Shown: positions 26,215-33,988 of the stretch, piece by piece
Numbering within the stretch: the stretch's first letter is position 1
Layout: every line of letters begins with the position of its first letter
NCBI GenBank assembly: GCA_017505705.1
Contig: JAFVOS010000011.1
Coordinates: forward strand, 171,449-235,448
Length of the DNA: 64,000 nucleotides
From: Alphaproteobacteria bacterium
Lineage (GTDB): Bacteria; Pseudomonadota; Alphaproteobacteria; Rs-D84
Direction: 5' to 3'
Translations under genes and position numbers: made by a program
The notes under the pieces: generated by a model
Seen by the model: only the letters and a program-made list of their open reading frames with translations
Database searches by the model: none
What the model was told of the DNA's origin: nothing

Positions 26215-27558
26215 ATGAGAAAACTGTCATTTATACTGTTTTGTCTTGCGCCACTTTATGCGTTTGGTGTGACCGAAGGCTGTGCAACACGCACAACTGT
26301 GCCATCTGAACGCCTTAATCTGCCCCAGGTTATTGATTTAGGTTTATGTCGCAATCCACAAACTGCATCGGCATATTTATCGTACGAATCGGCACGTTTT
26401 TCAAAAAATGCTGGCTATGCAAATTATTTGCCAAATGTAAGCTTGGGTGCAAATGCTTCTTTGCCATACAGAAACCAGGAATGGGGTGATTGGTCATATG
26501 GTGCATCTTTATCTGCATCTTATTTGATATTTGATTTTGGTAAACGTTTATCAGATCAGAATCAGTTGATTGATACGTGGCGCGCGGCTGGTTTTGACTA
26601 TGATGAAACCGTTCAAGATTATGTTTATGGTCTGATTGGTGCATATTATTCGCTGCTAAATGCGGATGCGGACGTGAAATCGGCCCAAATGTTATTGTCT
26701 GTTGCAAAAACAGCACATGAAACAGCATCAAAAAAATTTAAGGCTGGTTCCGTTGCCAAGGCTGATGTTTTAAGGGCTGACACAACATTGGCCAGTCGTG
26801 AACTGGATTTAGAACGTGCAAAAAACAATCGTGAAATAGCTAAGGGGAAATTACTGGCGCAATTATCTTTCTCGGCTGACCAGGCATTGGAAATCGCAGA
26901 TTTACCATCAGAAATTGGTACGCCCGGTGATACCAAATCGCTGGATGAATTATTAGAAATTGCCAAACAGAAGCGGCCTGATTTATTGCGTGCATCTGCG
27001 AACAAGGATGCGGCATGGCATCGCCGCAACAGCGCATTTTTGAAAAATCTGCCATCGATATCTGCGTCTGGGTCTGTTTCATGGAATAATCGTCCATCTG
27101 AAACATACGGTGCCGGTATGGATGAAATCAGTGGCAGCATCGGCATACGTGCATCAATGCCAATATTTGCAGGTTTTGCAAACATGTACGGTGTTCGCAG
27201 TGCCCAGGCAAACTATGAACGTGCCATTGAACAGGAACGCAGTACATCTGACAATGCGTCTCTTGACGTATTTACGGCATATCAAAACTATAAAACCGCA
27301 CAAAAGGTTTTATCCCAAACACAGACATTGTTAACATCGGCCACAGAATCAGAACGTGTGACCGCTGGGATGTATCGTGTTGGTCGTGCAACAATGCTGG
27401 ATTGGCAAACGGCACAATCAGAACTGGTTGATGCGCAAAAGCAACATAATGCAGCACGCTATGATTTATTTACCAAGCGTGCAGCGGTTGCATTATCGGT
27501 TGGTGAAATCCAGGCAGAAGTAGAAAAGGAACAAAATAATGAAAAAGAAAGTGAATAA
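26215..27558 (+). CDS. TolC-family outer-membrane efflux protein
   Basis: A 447-residue protein with a signal peptide (RKLSFILFCLAPLYAFG) and the duplicated TolC architecture: each half has beta-barrel strands (LGANASLPYRNQEWGDWSYGASLSASYLIFDFG; second half ASGSVSWNN...IGIRASMPIFAGF) and long alpha-hairpins rich in Ala, Glu and Lys. It would form the trimeric exit duct of a tripartite exporter. It overlaps the adaptor gene by 20 bases, so the two act together. The matching ABC transporter is probably the split MacB-like pair at 39247-41205. Confidence 0.92.
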   Translation: MRKLSFILFCLAPLYAFGVTEGCATRTTVPSERLNLPQVIDLGLCRNPQTASAYLSYESARFSKNAGYANYLPNVSLGANASLPYRNQEWGDWSYGASLSASYLIFDFGKRLSDQNQLIDTWRAAGFDYDETVQDYVYGLIGAYYSLLNADADVKSAQMLLSVAKTAHETASKKFKAGSVAKADVLRADTTLASRELDLERAKNNREIAKGKLLAQLSFSADQALEIADLPSEIGTPGDTKSLDELLEIAKQKRPDLLRASANKDAAWHRRNSAFLKNLPSISASGSVSWNNRPSETYGAGMDEISGSIGIRASMPIFAGFANMYGVRSAQANYERAIEQERSTSDNASLDVFTAYQNYKTAQKVLSQTQTLLTSATESERVTAGMYRVGRATMLDWQTAQSELVDAQKQHNAARYDLFTKRAAVALSVGEIQAEVEKEQNNEKESE

Positions 27559-28771
27559 AAAAACACTTGTTGAACCGGTTGCAAAAAAGCGTCCATGGTA
27601 CCGTCGTCTAGGGTCGTGGATTTGGGGAAAACGCTGGTGGGTTATGATTTTAATTGTGGCTGTACTGGGCGGAATATTTATTTTTGGTGGTGATGAAAAC
27701 AAGCGTGCTGAATATTCGCTGGTAAATATATCTCGTGGTGATCTGCGCCAGGTTGTGACCGCCACCGGTGAGATTCAACCTGTTAACACTGTCAATGTTG
27801 GGTCCCAGGTTTCTGGCACGATTGATAATTTGTATGTAGACTTTAATTCAACTGTAAAAAAGGGTGATATTTTATTAACGATTGAACCATCTGTTTTACA
27901 GGCAACTGTTGATGAAGCAAATGCATCTTTAATCAGTGCAAAATCACAACGTGATTATGCAAAAAATGAATATGAACGCAATAAAATGTTGTACGCAGAT
28001 GGTTTTATTTCACGTGCTGAAATGGAACAATCAGAAACCACATATCAACAGGCTGAACAGTCCGTAAAGCGTATGCAATCACAATACGAACGTGCAGTGA
28101 CGAATCTGGGGTATGCGACAATTACATCCCCTGTTGATGGTACTGTTATATCACGCAAGGTTGATGTTGGTCAAACTGTTGCTGCATCATTCCAGACGCC
28201 AGACTTGTTTGAAATTGCCGAAGATTTAACAAAAATGCAAATCGAAACATCTGTGTCTGAAGCTGATATTGGTGTAATCAAAGATGGCCAACCTGTGACA
28301 TTTACAGTTGATGCGTATCCAACAGAAACATTCGAAGGTGTTGTTCGTCAAATACGTTTATCTCCAACTATCACATCAAACGTTGTTGTTTACACTGTTG
28401 TAATTGATGTTGATAATACAGATCTGCGTTTGAAACCTGGTATGACGGCATTTGTGACGATTATAATTTCTGAAAAAGAAAATGTGTGGAAAGCCCCAAA
28501 TGCAGCGTTCTTGGTACGTACATTCAACGGTGTCGCAGATGAAAGTGTTATCAATGGCGCCACCCCAAAAACACATTTAATGTTAATGCGTGATGAAAAT
28601 ATTGTTGTTGTTCCGTATCAAAAAGGTTTAAGTACCGCCACAGAAACAGAAATTGTTTCTGATGAAATTCAAATCGGGGACAAGATAATAACAGGACGTG
28701 TTGGTGCAAAAACAATGTCATCTGGAAACCAGATGCGAATGGGAAATCCGATGGGGGGTCCACGTCGATAA
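27539..28771 (+). CDS. MacA-like periplasmic adaptor (membrane fusion protein)
   Basis: A 410-residue adaptor linking an inner-membrane transporter to TolC. After a basic tail, one membrane anchor lies at about 34-52 (WWVMILIVAVLGGIFIF). Then the lipoyl half (TGEIQPVNTVNVGSQVSGTIDNLYV), the alpha-hairpin at about 110-190, the second lipoyl half (ATITSPVDGTVISRKVDVGQ) and beta-barrel and membrane-proximal domains follow. The VGSQVSG and ITSPVDGTVISR phrases are typical of MacA. The start lies inside the tolC-like gene behind AAGGAA. No macB follows it. Confidence 0.88.
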   Translation: MKKKVNKKTLVEPVAKKRPWYRRLGSWIWGKRWWVMILIVAVLGGIFIFGGDENKRAEYSLVNISRGDLRQVVTATGEIQPVNTVNVGSQVSGTIDNLYVDFNSTVKKGDILLTIEPSVLQATVDEANASLISAKSQRDYAKNEYERNKMLYADGFISRAEMEQSETTYQQAEQSVKRMQSQYERAVTNLGYATITSPVDGTVISRKVDVGQTVAASFQTPDLFEIAEDLTKMQIETSVSEADIGVIKDGQPVTFTVDAYPTETFEGVVRQIRLSPTITSNVVVYTVVIDVDNTDLRLKPGMTAFVTIIISEKENVWKAPNAAFLVRTFNGVADESVINGATPKTHLMLMRDENIVVVPYQKGLSTATETEIVSDEIQIGDKIITGRVGAKTMSSGNQMRMGNPMGGPRR

Positions 28772-28808
28772 AAAATAAAAAAACACCGGCATTTGCCGGT
28801 GTTTTTTA
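28772..28808. terminator. Bidirectional terminator between macA-like gene and mnmG
   Basis: AACACCGGCA-tt-TGCCGGTGTT with A-run and T-run; a copy of the recurring palindrome with a longer stem. The mnmG stop is within the T-run. Confidence 0.88.
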
Positions 28809-30449
28809 TGATTTTATTTTTCTTAATACGACCATAATACCTGCTGGGGTCATGCCTGGAATTCTTGATAAATCAGCGATGTTTTCTGGACGGGTTGCGT
28901 TCAGTTTTTCAACCAGCTCATTCGTCAGACCCGGTAAACCGTCATATTTAAAATCATTTGGGATTTTTAAATTTGCATCACGTTTATATGCTGCAATTTC
29001 ACGTTCGTTGCGTGCAATGTATCCAGCATAGAATTTATCATTTTCTGTAAAAGTATCTTTTTTCAGATTATATATTGTATTAAATCTTTCTTCGGATATT
29101 AATCCTAAACTAACACCAATTTGTCCCAATCGTGCAATTGCATTGTCCGCTCGTAAATTCAATCTGTATTCTGCACGTGATGTAAACATACGATATGGTT
29201 CATCAACCCCCAGTGTTGTTATATCATCAATTAATACACCAATCATCGCACTTGTTCGGTCCAGTTCCAGATAGTTTTTTCCCAATGCGAATGCAGCCGC
29301 ATTTGCCCCCGCAACCAAACCTTGGGCGGCGGCTTCTTCGTATCCAGAAGTGCCATTGATTTGTCCGGCAAAAAACATATGTGGAATATCTTTGCTTTGC
29401 AATTTGTCATTCAGTGCACGTGCATCAATCGCATCGTATTCTATTGCATAACCATAACGTGCAATGCGTGCATTTTCCAATCCTGGTATTGTACGAATCC
29501 AGGTATCCTGAATATCGCTGCCAAAGCTGGTTGAAATACCATTGGGGTAAATAATATCACTGTCCCAACCTTCGGGTTCCAAGAAAACATGGTGTGATTT
29601 ATGTTCTGGAAAACGCATAACTTTATCTTCCAAACTGGGGCAATAACGTGGTCCAGTACCCACAATATCACCATTATACATAGGTGCATTTTTTATATTT
29701 TCACGAATGACATCATGTGTTTTTTCGTTTGTATGTGTGATATAACATGCGCAGTGATAACTATTATTTTCATCACCCAAATCAAACCAGTCATGTGGTG
29801 TGTCTGGTTCCTGGATTTCACATACCCCCCAGTTGATTGAATCACGATAAATGCGTGCAGGTGTCCCTGTCTTTAACCGCAGAATTTTGAATCCTGCCCC
29901 ACGCAGAATGTCAGAAATATTTTTATCTGCCGCCTGGTATGTGCCATCATCCTGCAGTCGCCCGGATAAGATTTTTTCGTCACCACGTGTCACGACACCA
30001 TGTAAAAAAGTACCAGTGGTTAAAACGATTGATTTTGCTGTATATGCATTATTTACAGTCTTTTTTTGAATATCTAAATCAATAACAGGCTCATACTTTA
30101 TATCCAGATTTTTATATTCAGATAAAATATCGACAATTGCCTTGTGGTATAAATTGCGATCAATTTGCGCACGCAGCGCCTGGGTCGCTGCCCCATGTGT
30201 CGCATTCAGTGTACGCCAATGGATGCCGGATTTATCCGCCGCACGTCCCATAACGCCGCCCAGTGCTGACATTTCTGCGACCATTTGTGATTTACCGGGG
30301 CCCCCAATACTTGGGTTGCATGACAATGCCCCTAAATCACTTTCCGCCATTGTCATCAGGCATGTTTTTGCCCCACGACGTGCAGATGCCGCCGCCGCTT
30401 CTACCCCGGCGTGTCCACCACCAATAACAATTACATCGTATTTTTGCAT
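28806..30449 (-). CDS. mnmG: tRNA uridine modification enzyme MnmG, compact form
   Basis: FAD protein that, with MnmE, makes (carboxymethyl)aminomethyl-uridine at wobble position 34. The dinucleotide-binding GGGHAGVEAA is at 10-19, followed by GALSCNPSIGGPGKSQMV and the conserved CPSLEDKVMRFPE. At 547 residues it is about 75 shorter than E. coli MnmG. The C-terminal helical end is present (SRIPGMTPAGI), so the missing part is internal: after ERFNTIYNLKKD the sequence jumps to KFYAGYIARNEREI, omitting the usual long segment with the RPE motif. It is third in the fabD-fabG-mnmG operon, not beside rsmG as in many genomes. Confidence 0.95.
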   Translation of the reverse strand: MQKYDVIVIGGGHAGVEAAAASARRGAKTCLMTMAESDLGALSCNPSIGGPGKSQMVAEMSALGGVMGRAADKSGIHWRTLNATHGAATQALRAQIDRNLYHKAIVDILSEYKNLDIKYEPVIDLDIQKKTVNNAYTAKSIVLTTGTFLHGVVTRGDEKILSGRLQDDGTYQAADKNISDILRGAGFKILRLKTGTPARIYRDSINWGVCEIQEPDTPHDWFDLGDENNSYHCACYITHTNEKTHDVIRENIKNAPMYNGDIVGTGPRYCPSLEDKVMRFPEHKSHHVFLEPEGWDSDIIYPNGISTSFGSDIQDTWIRTIPGLENARIARYGYAIEYDAIDARALNDKLQSKDIPHMFFAGQINGTSGYEEAAAQGLVAGANAAAFALGKNYLELDRTSAMIGVLIDDITTLGVDEPYRMFTSRAEYRLNLRADNAIARLGQIGVSLGLISEERFNTIYNLKKDTFTENDKFYAGYIARNEREIAAYKRDANLKIPNDFKYDGLPGLTNELVEKLNATRPENIADLSRIPGMTPAGIMVVLRKIKS

Positions 30450-30452
30450 TGC

Positions 30453-31181
30453 CTAGAAACGCCCCATACCACCGTTTATATGTAATGTTTGGCCATTAAT
30501 ATAAGATGCCTCGTCCGACGCTAAAAATACGCATGCATTTGCGATATCTTCTGGTTCACCAAATCGACCTGCTGGAATCTGGGTCAGATATGTTTTCTTT
30601 AATTCTTCTGGCAATACATCTGTCATTGGTGTTTTGATAAATCCTGGTGCAATAGCATTTGCAGTGATACCACGTGATGCCACTTCGGCAGCGATGGATT
30701 TAGTCATTGCAATCATGCCGCCTTTACTTGCTGCATAGTTTGCCTGACCTGGTCCCCCGATTGCGCCAATAATAGATGCCATATTTATAATGCGACCAAA
30801 GCGATTTTTCATCATCGGCATGATTGTTGCACGACACATTTTAAAGCAAGAACGCAGATTAGTATTAATAACATCGTCGAATTGTTCATCACTCATACGC
30901 ATCAACAAAGTATCACGTGTAATACCTGCGTTATTAATTAAAATATCAATTTTTCCGCATTTATCAATTGTGTTCATAACCAATTCAACTGCGCCACCAT
31001 CCGCTGCCAGGTCGCATGGAATTTTAATATATTCATCACCGAATTCTGCGTCCATTTTTGCAGTGTTTCTGCCTGATACAACAACTGTTGCGCCCGCTTC
31101 TTTCATTTTACGTGCGATTGCGCCACCAATACCACCGGTGGCGCCTGTTATTAATGCAACACGACCTGATAAATCAAACAT
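30453..31181 (-). CDS. fabG: 3-oxoacyl-ACP reductase
   Basis: NADPH-dependent short-chain dehydrogenase of fatty-acid elongation, 242 residues. The cofactor motif TGATGGIGGAIA is at about 12-23, NNAG near 85, and the catalytic Ser, Tyr and Lys occur in NMASIIGAIGGPGQANYAASKGG (S about 137, Y150, K154). The C-terminal YINGQTLHINGGMG is typical of FabG. It lies two bases after fabD and three before mnmG. Confidence 0.95.
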   Translation of the reverse strand: MFDLSGRVALITGATGGIGGAIARKMKEAGATVVVSGRNTAKMDAEFGDEYIKIPCDLAADGGAVELVMNTIDKCGKIDILINNAGITRDTLLMRMSDEQFDDVINTNLRSCFKMCRATIMPMMKNRFGRIINMASIIGAIGGPGQANYAASKGGMIAMTKSIAAEVASRGITANAIAPGFIKTPMTDVLPEELKKTYLTQIPAGRFGEPEDIANACVFLASDEASYINGQTLHINGGMGRF

Positions 31182-31183
31182 AA

Positions 31184-32059
31184 TTATATCTCCAATTTTT
31201 TTGCGGTTATTTTATCTGTTATGCGGGAACACAGACCTGTTAAAACATTACCAGGCCCAACCTCAATCTGTTCTGTAATTCCCAGCTTTTCCATTTCTAA
31301 AACACTTTCACGCCAACGAACACCATGTGTCATTTGATATACCAACGCATCTTTGATTTCATCGACATTTTGGGTTGGTATACATGTTTTGTTTAATATA
31401 ATTGGCACAATTGGTTTTTTAAATTCAACTGTTTCCAGTGCATCACGCATTACGTCTGCTGCAGACGCCTGGGCCCGACAGTGAACCGGCACTGATAATG
31501 CCAATGGCATTGCACGTTTTGCACCCTGCTCTTTTGCGATTTGTATTGTTTTTTCAACCACGCCCCGCAATCCAGAAATAACCACCTGGCCTGGACAGTT
31601 ATCATTTGCAACATCACATTCTGTTTCTGCGCAAATTTTACGTACTGCATCAATATCTAATCCTAATATTACAGCGGTTAACCCATCGCCAACAGGCACA
31701 GCGTTTTGCATTGCATTACCACGTATGCGCAACAACTTTGCCGCATCACCAACAGACAATGCGCCCGCTGCACACAGTGCAGTATATTCACCCAAGCTGT
31801 GTCCTGCGACAAAATCTGGTAATTTTGTGTCTGATGCACGCAACATTGCAATAGACGTGGCCATAATTGCCGGCTGAACATTTGCCGTCAGTGTCAGTGT
31901 TTCCGCCGGTCCGTTAAATATGACATCGGTCAGTTTTTCCCCCAACGCCACATCCACTGCGTCAAATACAGCACGTGCGTCTGCATTGTTTTCGTACAGT
32001 TCTTTGCCCATACCAACACTTTGTGCGCCCTGGCCTGGAAAAACAAAAATAGAAGACAT
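31184..32059 (-). CDS. fabD: Malonyl-CoA:ACP transacylase
   Basis: Transfers malonyl from CoA to acyl carrier protein, the first step of fatty-acid elongation. The 291-residue protein starts MSSIFVFPGQGAQSVGMGKEL, has the nucleophile elbow GHSLGEY with Ser near residue 91, and the catalytic His in VPVHCRA near 199. First gene of fabD-fabG-mnmG with its own promoter. No acpP or fabH is adjacent. Confidence 0.96.
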   Translation of the reverse strand: MSSIFVFPGQGAQSVGMGKELYENNADARAVFDAVDVALGEKLTDVIFNGPAETLTLTANVQPAIMATSIAMLRASDTKLPDFVAGHSLGEYTALCAAGALSVGDAAKLLRIRGNAMQNAVPVGDGLTAVILGLDIDAVRKICAETECDVANDNCPGQVVISGLRGVVEKTIQIAKEQGAKRAMPLALSVPVHCRAQASAADVMRDALETVEFKKPIVPIILNKTCIPTQNVDEIKDALVYQMTHGVRWRESVLEMEKLGITEQIEVGPGNVLTGLCSRITDKITAKKLEI

Positions 32060-32089
32060 AATGTGCCTTTTTTTATGTTTAATATACCC

Positions 32090-32118
32090 ATTATAGACTG
32101 GATTTTGTCAAATCGCAA
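32090..32118 (-). promoter_or_regulatory. Promoter of fabD-fabG-mnmG
   Basis: Minus strand TTGCGA at 32113-32118, 17-base spacer, perfect TATAAT at 32090-32095. Predicted start about 32083, leaving a 23-base leader before fabD. Confidence 0.65.
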
Positions 32119-32219
32119 ATATAATGATTTGTTGACTGTTTCCCGATTCGTTGTGTACTTTTTGTTGCGTAGGGGAAAATCAAACAACCGTACAGGGTCG
32201 TTTATGCCAGAACCGAATG

Positions 32220-32246
32220 TTTTTACAAAAAATGAAAATGTAAAAA
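32220..32246 (+). repeat. Inverted repeat upstream of the 139-residue Cys-rich gene
   Basis: TTTTTACA and TGTAAAAA form a perfect 8-bp inverted repeat separated by 11 bases, 72 bases before the start codon. It could be an operator for a dimeric regulator or a weak stem in the leader. Confidence 0.35.
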
Positions 32247-32318
32247 ATTCTGGGGGCATTTTACAAAAATTTTTCTTCCTGCAAATCTCCCAACCAAACA
32301 ATAACAAAAGGATAAATT

Positions 32319-32738
32319 ATGACTGATAAACCAATCGGTGTGTGTTTTAATATGCTGGATAAAAATGGCAATACAATTAATGGTCTGCATACAGAAATGT
32401 CACACATTACCCTGTCCCAGGCGAATCAAATTATCAAAAATTTGTCGCAATCACCATATCCGATGCGAAAATTTGGTTTGTGTAAAATGACTGCGACATT
32501 ATCATCGGACGGCAAAACATTAAATATAAATCGCACATTTGATTCAGAAACACTTGATGACGAAGGACATATATTTATGCATTGTGCTGGCACATGGTGC
32601 AGCTGCTCAGAAATAATACATAAAAAATGTATCAAGAATTTATGTAATGGAAAATGTAAAAACCAGTATATGTGTGAAAATATTGGTGCAATATTATTTC
32701 CAAAATATTACAACCAACAGAATCAAAAACAAAAATAA
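32319..32738 (+). CDS. Cys-rich cytoplasmic protein of unknown function
   Basis: A 139-residue protein that I do not recognise. The N-terminal half (MTDKPIGVCFNMLDKNGNTINGL..., then EMSHITLSQANQIIKNLSQ) looks like an alpha/beta domain; the C-terminal third is Cys-rich, CAGTWCSCSEIIHKKC and NLCNGKCKNQYMC, with eight cysteines in about 40 residues suggesting two metal sites. There is no signal peptide. AAAGGA is an adequate ribosome binding site. It lies alone among genes for small Cys-rich proteins and the Fe-S enzyme QueH, and ends in a double terminator. Confidence 0.75.
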   Translation: MTDKPIGVCFNMLDKNGNTINGLHTEMSHITLSQANQIIKNLSQSPYPMRKFGLCKMTATLSSDGKTLNINRTFDSETLDDEGHIFMHCAGTWCSCSEIIHKKCIKNLCNGKCKNQYMCENIGAILFPKYYNQQNQKQK

Positions 32739-32739
32739 A

Positions 32740-32800
32740 AAGCACCAGATTTTAATAAAAACTGGTGTTTTTTTATCCCGGCATTTGCCGGGTTTTTTAT
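32740..32800 (+). terminator. Double terminator after the Cys-rich gene
   Basis: The first hairpin CACCAG-A-TTTT-aat-AAAA-A-CTGGTG at 32743-32767 is followed by seven T. The second, CCCGGCA-tt-TGCCGGG at 32777-32792, is a copy of the recurring palindrome followed by six T. Two terminators in a row block read-through into the converging queH operon. Confidence 0.85.
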
Positions 32801-33342
32801 ATCTTTCTGATGCTAAATTCGCACCCGCAATAATTTTGGCGATAAAAATCAGAATTGCGGTTTATCTGTATGCGTAAATTTTCATCCCATTTTATGGGTA
32901 AATATTCAATATCATCGCATGTGTTTGTGGCGGCGGTATCCACCTGGGCTTGGTCTTTGTGACGGGAAACACCCAACACGCTTGCAATTGCGTTGTATCC
33001 ATTTTCACGTGCAAAACGCACCGCACGACGGAAACGATATTCGAAACACAGCGAGCATCGTGCACCACGTTCAGGTGCATCTTCGAACCCACGCACAGCA
33101 TTGCGCCACGCATCATGATCGTATTCCAGAACAGCATATTTCGCACCAATGGATTCACAGTATTTTATCTGTTCGGCCATGCGTTTTGTGTATTCGGATT
33201 CTGGAAAAATATTTGGATTAAAAAACAGAACAATAAAATTATCAACGCCGTCAATTGCGCCATCCTTTAATTGCTGTATTGCGCCCGCAGAACATGGCGC
33301 ACAGCAAGACAATAATACAACACGTAATTTATCGTTATTCAT
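32797..33342 (-). CDS. queH: Epoxyqueuosine reductase QueH
   Basis: Last step of queuosine synthesis in tRNA, replacing QueG in some bacteria, 181 residues. The N-terminus carries CCAPC (C13, C14, C17), the middle RCSLCFEYR (C96, C99), and the C-terminus YCGCEFS (C172, C174); these are the cluster- and metal-binding cysteines of the QueH (DUF208) family. FNPNIFPESEYTKR is also typical. It follows directly after the tandem Cys-rich genes and metG, on one strand. Confidence 0.93.
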   Translation of the reverse strand: MNNDKLRVVLLSCCAPCSAGAIQQLKDGAIDGVDNFIVLFFNPNIFPESEYTKRMAEQIKYCESIGAKYAVLEYDHDAWRNAVRGFEDAPERGARCSLCFEYRFRRAVRFARENGYNAIASVLGVSRHKDQAQVDTAATNTCDDIEYLPIKWDENLRIQINRNSDFYRQNYCGCEFSIRKI

Positions 33343-33654
33343 TTATTTAGTTTTCTGTTTTGGCTTGCAGCAACAAAATTTCATTGCCTGGTCTGCCATT
33401 TTATAGGCCCGCCCCAATTCTTTTATATTTTTTACAATAATTGTCGCTGTGCGATTATCCGATGAAATTGGATTGTATTCCACATTTAGATTATATTTTC
33501 GCAAGGCATCAATAACATTGCATCTGTCACAGTTTTTACACTTTTTACATCCTGGCAAAATATAGTCCCCACAATAACATTTAACATCCGCCATATGAAA
33601 ATATTCATTGGATGTTGTGGACGATTTAACATAGATTGTCATTTTTTTGCCCAT
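33343..33654 (-). CDS. Cys-rich small protein, tandem paralogue B
   Basis: A 103-residue protein of unknown function. It is a paralogue of the adjacent gene at 33665-33976: both start with a strand (MTIYVKSS vs VNVYIKTT), contain a Cys cluster at about 25-45 (here CYCG, then CKKCKNCDRC), and end with a helix (ELGRAYKMADQAMK vs EIERAYTIANRAIR) after a TIIVKNI/TILTQNI strand. The C-terminus adds FCCCKPKQK. The fold could be a small alpha/beta domain with an inserted zinc knuckle. AAGGA precedes the ATG. It lies in the metG-queH group, one base before queH. Confidence 0.75.
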   Translation of the reverse strand: MGKKMTIYVKSSTTSNEYFHMADVKCYCGDYILPGCKKCKNCDRCNVIDALRKYNLNVEYNPISSDNRTATIIVKNIKELGRAYKMADQAMKFCCCKPKQKTK

Positions 33655-33664
33655 TTATGCATCC

Positions 33665-33976
33665 TTATCTGTACAATTGATGTCTGGCCAATCGTATCGC
33701 ACGATTTGCGATTGTGTACGCACGCTCTATTTCATTGATATTCTGTGTTAAAATTGTAATCTCTGGCATAGATTTATTGGCTATTTTGTAATCCACATTT
33801 GGCAGTCGTTTAGAAATATACTCGGCCACCCGGCATTTTCCACCATTTTGACACACAGGTACATATTTATCTTCTTTCAGTGTTATTTCACGACATTTCC
33901 AACATGGCAGACTTATCTTGGTCAAATATCCCATCGAAGACGGTGTTGTTTTAATATAAACATTTACTTTCCACAT
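33665..33976 (-). CDS. Cys-rich small protein, tandem paralogue A
   Basis: A 103-residue protein of unknown function, the upstream member of a tandem pair with 33343-33654. It has four cysteines at about 25-50 (CWKC, then C and C in VCQNGGKCRV) suitable for one zinc ion, a basic helix RVAEYISKRLPNVDY, and a C-terminal helix EIERAYTIANRAIRLA. Identity to the partner is moderate, so the duplication is old or the pair has diverged in role. It follows metG by 12 bases behind AAAGGG. Confidence 0.75.
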   Translation of the reverse strand: MWKVNVYIKTTPSSMGYLTKISLPCWKCREITLKEDKYVPVCQNGGKCRVAEYISKRLPNVDYKIANKSMPEITILTQNINEIERAYTIANRAIRLARHQLYR

Positions 33977-33988
33977 ATTTTACCCTTT

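Noticed and set aside
26042-26230. Minus-strand ORF of 62 codons across tRNA-Cys
   Set aside because: The peptide (AEDCKSLDAGSIPTQAS) is a translation of the tRNA gene itself.
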